A DNA stretch of 6,887 bases, taken from JBGPGW01 sp041484095. Its GTDB lineage: Bacteria; Pseudomonadota; Alphaproteobacteria; CADEGL01. Positions 5,712 to 6,887 of this stretch are shown piece by piece. Under the pieces are notes generated by a model. The model searched no databases and had not been told where the DNA came from. It was given only the letters and a program-made list of their open reading frames with translations. How positions within the stretch are numbered: the first letter of the stretch is position 1; every line of letters starts with the position of its first letter. The position numbers and the translations under genes were made by a program. The stretch is taken from the NCBI GenBank assembly GCA_041484095.1, contig JBGPGW010000192.1:1-6887 (forward strand), given 5' to 3'.

Positions 5712-6806
5712 TCACGACGCCAGCTGCTGAAGCACCCACTGGTTGAATTTGTGCGGCAGGTGCTCCTGCGGCGAGTAGAAGCCCTGGACATGCGCGCGCG
5801 AGCGGATGGCCAATTGCACGTCCTCGGTGATGCCCCAATCCTGCCTGTTGACCATGTCCATGAACTCGATCGTGTCGCTGGCATCGAATCCGGGGGCCGC
5901 CATGGAAGCGGGCTCGAACAGCCACGTGACCTCGAGCGTCGTCGCATCGGCCGCCTTCGGCCACAGGACGTAGTACATGACGTGGTCGGGGACCAGCAGC
6001 ATCAGCAGGTTCGGGTAGACCGACGTACTGCGGAATCCGCCGGTGTCTTCGTCGGTGATCGTGCTGATCAGGGGCCGGTTGGTCTTGGCATCGATCGAAA
6101 AGGAATTTCCGCCGTCGACGAAGCGCGCGCCCGCGGTGCTCTCCTGCTTGATGATGCCGGAACGGAACTCGGGATTGATGCGGCACAGTTCCGGATGGAC
6201 GCCCGGGCAATGGAAGCACTCGGAGAAATTCTCGATGATGAATTTCCAATTCGTGCGGAGCTCATAGGTCACGGTGTGCGCAGCCCGCAGGTTGGGAATG
6301 TTGTAGTGCGGCACGAACGGGCCGATGGCGCCGAGATTGGGCTCGAACGCCGGCGGCGTCTTGGCGAGGGAGAGGAAAACGAAACCCTCCCACTCCCGGA
6401 CATGCGCGCGGTAGAGCGAATGGTCTTCCTTCCGGAACCCCGTGGGCTCGACCATGCGCGGCGTCGCGATCAGCTTGCCGTCCGGCGCGAAGGTCCAGGC
6501 ATGGTAGCGGCATGACAAGGCACCGCCCTTGAAGCTCCCCGCCGCCTCCTTGCACAGGCGATTCCCGCGATGCGGGCAGACGTTGTAGAAGGCGTTGATC
6601 GTGCCGGCATCGTCGCGCGCGATGATCATGCTTTCATCGGCGACGGTCCGAACGACGAAATCGCGGGGCTTCGCCACCTCCTCCGCGCGCCCGACGCAGA
6701 ACCACGAGCGGTAGAAGATCTTCTCCTTCTCCTGCTCGTAAATCTCCGGCGCGTAGTAATGGCGGCTCGGCAGGGTGGACCAACCACCGGGGGTAATCGT
6801 GTCCAT
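5712..6806 (-). CDS. Rieske non-heme iron oxygenase alpha subunit, quaternary-ammonium (GbcA/CntA-like) type
   Basis: This 364-residue oxygenase component would hydroxylate or demethylate a substrate using O2 and electrons from a separate reductase. The Rieske [2Fe-2S] ligands are C77 and H79 (CPHRG) and C99 and H102 (CRYHAW). The catalytic iron site is the 2-His-1-carboxylate set H199, H204 (FHCPGVHPE) and probably D323 (NRQDWG). The residue three before the first His, which relays electrons between subunits, is E196 rather than the Asp of naphthalene-type dioxygenases. Glu at this place is known in carnitine monooxygenase CntA, and the NFSEC-HCPGVHPEL context recalls glycine betaine monooxygenase and stachydrine demethylase. 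No reductase gene is seen in the window. The ATG at 6806 has a GAGGAG site 8 nt upstream. Family is firm; the exact substrate is not determined. Confidence 0.9.
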   Translation of the reverse strand: MDTITPGGWSTLPSRHYYAPEIYEQEKEKIFYRSWFCVGRAEEVAKPRDFVVRTVADESMIIARDDAGTINAFYNVCPHRGNRLCKEAAGSFKGGALSCRYHAWTFAPDGKLIATPRMVEPTGFRKEDHSLYRAHVREWEGFVFLSLAKTPPAFEPNLGAIGPFVPHYNIPNLRAAHTVTYELRTNWKFIIENFSECFHCPGVHPELCRINPEFRSGIIKQESTAGARFVDGGNSFSIDAKTNRPLISTITDEDTGGFRSTSVYPNLLMLLVPDHVMYYVLWPKAADATTLEVTWLFEPASMAAPGFDASDTIEFMDMVNRQDWGITEDVQLAIRSRAHVQGFYSPQEHLPHKFNQWVLQQLAS

Positions 6807-6814
6807 CGCGGTCG

Positions 6815-6820
6815 CTCCTC
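6815..6820 (-). promoter_or_regulatory. Shine-Dalgarno GAGGAG for the Rieske gene
   Basis: On the minus strand GAGGAG lies 8 nt before the ATG at 6806, which fixes the start. A TAAAAT that could serve as a -10 element lies further upstream at 6847-6852, but no good -35 accompanies it, so no promoter is called. Confidence 0.7.
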
Positions 6821-6857
6821 GAAAATGCTTGGCGGTCGTAACGTCGATTTTACATCA

Positions 6858-6887
6858 TCAGTATCTCAGCGGCACGCCTTCCGGCAG
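6858..6887 (-). CDS. Possible 3' end of an upstream minus-strand gene
   Basis: From the window edge the minus strand reads LPEGVPLRY and then TGA (6858-6860), leaving 51 nt before the Rieske start. Codon choice suits the genome, but nine codons cannot prove a gene. If real, the gene would be co-directional with the Rieske gene and could share its transcript; a reductase or transporter would fit the pathway but is unseen. Confidence 0.2.
   Translation of the reverse strand: MPEGVPLRY

Noticed and set aside
5145..6515. Plus-strand open frame (456 codons) across the repeat region and the Rieske gene
   Set aside because: It runs through the intergenic inverted repeats and is antisense to a protein with all Rieske and iron ligands in place.

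Overview
The window is GC-rich with dense, mostly tightly packed genes, and it reads like an alphaproteobacterial chromosome or metagenomic contig. The grounds are codon use, the family make-up and the C/G-run intergenic repeats; lineage is inferred, not shown. There are two blocks that converge at about 4133-4148.

Left block (plus strand). The window opens with the 3' end of an unrecognised gene (2-280). A compact four-gene cluster follows (345-4132) with spacings of -4, +24 and +21 nt. It encodes a cupredoxin-type CuA subunit II with an N-terminal Tat-like anchor and a His-rich linker, a 13-helix heme-copper oxidase subunit I of the ba3 (B) family, a 63-residue two-helix membrane protein, and an iron-sulfur flavoprotein of the coenzyme F420 hydrogenase beta subunit (FrhB) family. 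Subunit I is the main surprise. It keeps both low-spin heme histidines (H66, H382). By eye against remembered Thermus ba3, the proximal His of the high-spin heme is Tyr (Y380), one CuB His is Tyr (Y278), the high-spin heme propionate partners are gone, and several K-channel polar residues are hydrophobic. This does not look like an ordinary terminal oxidase. It may be a CuA/heme b redox protein or a catalyst with an unusual centre, possibly wired to the FrhB-like protein.

Right block (minus strand). A Rieske non-heme iron oxygenase (5712-6806) has a Glu at the bridging position, as in quaternary-ammonium demethylases and monooxygenases. It lies upstream of a D-amino acid dehydrogenase-like FAD oxidoreductase (4149-5387). 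Together they suggest catabolism of a betaine- or N-methylated-amino-acid-like compound. The 324-nt gap between them holds a 157-bp element bounded by two inverted 33-bp copies of a hairpin-forming repeat. The last 30 bases may be the end of another minus-strand gene.

No tRNA, rRNA, CRISPR array, transposase or convincing intrinsic terminator was seen.
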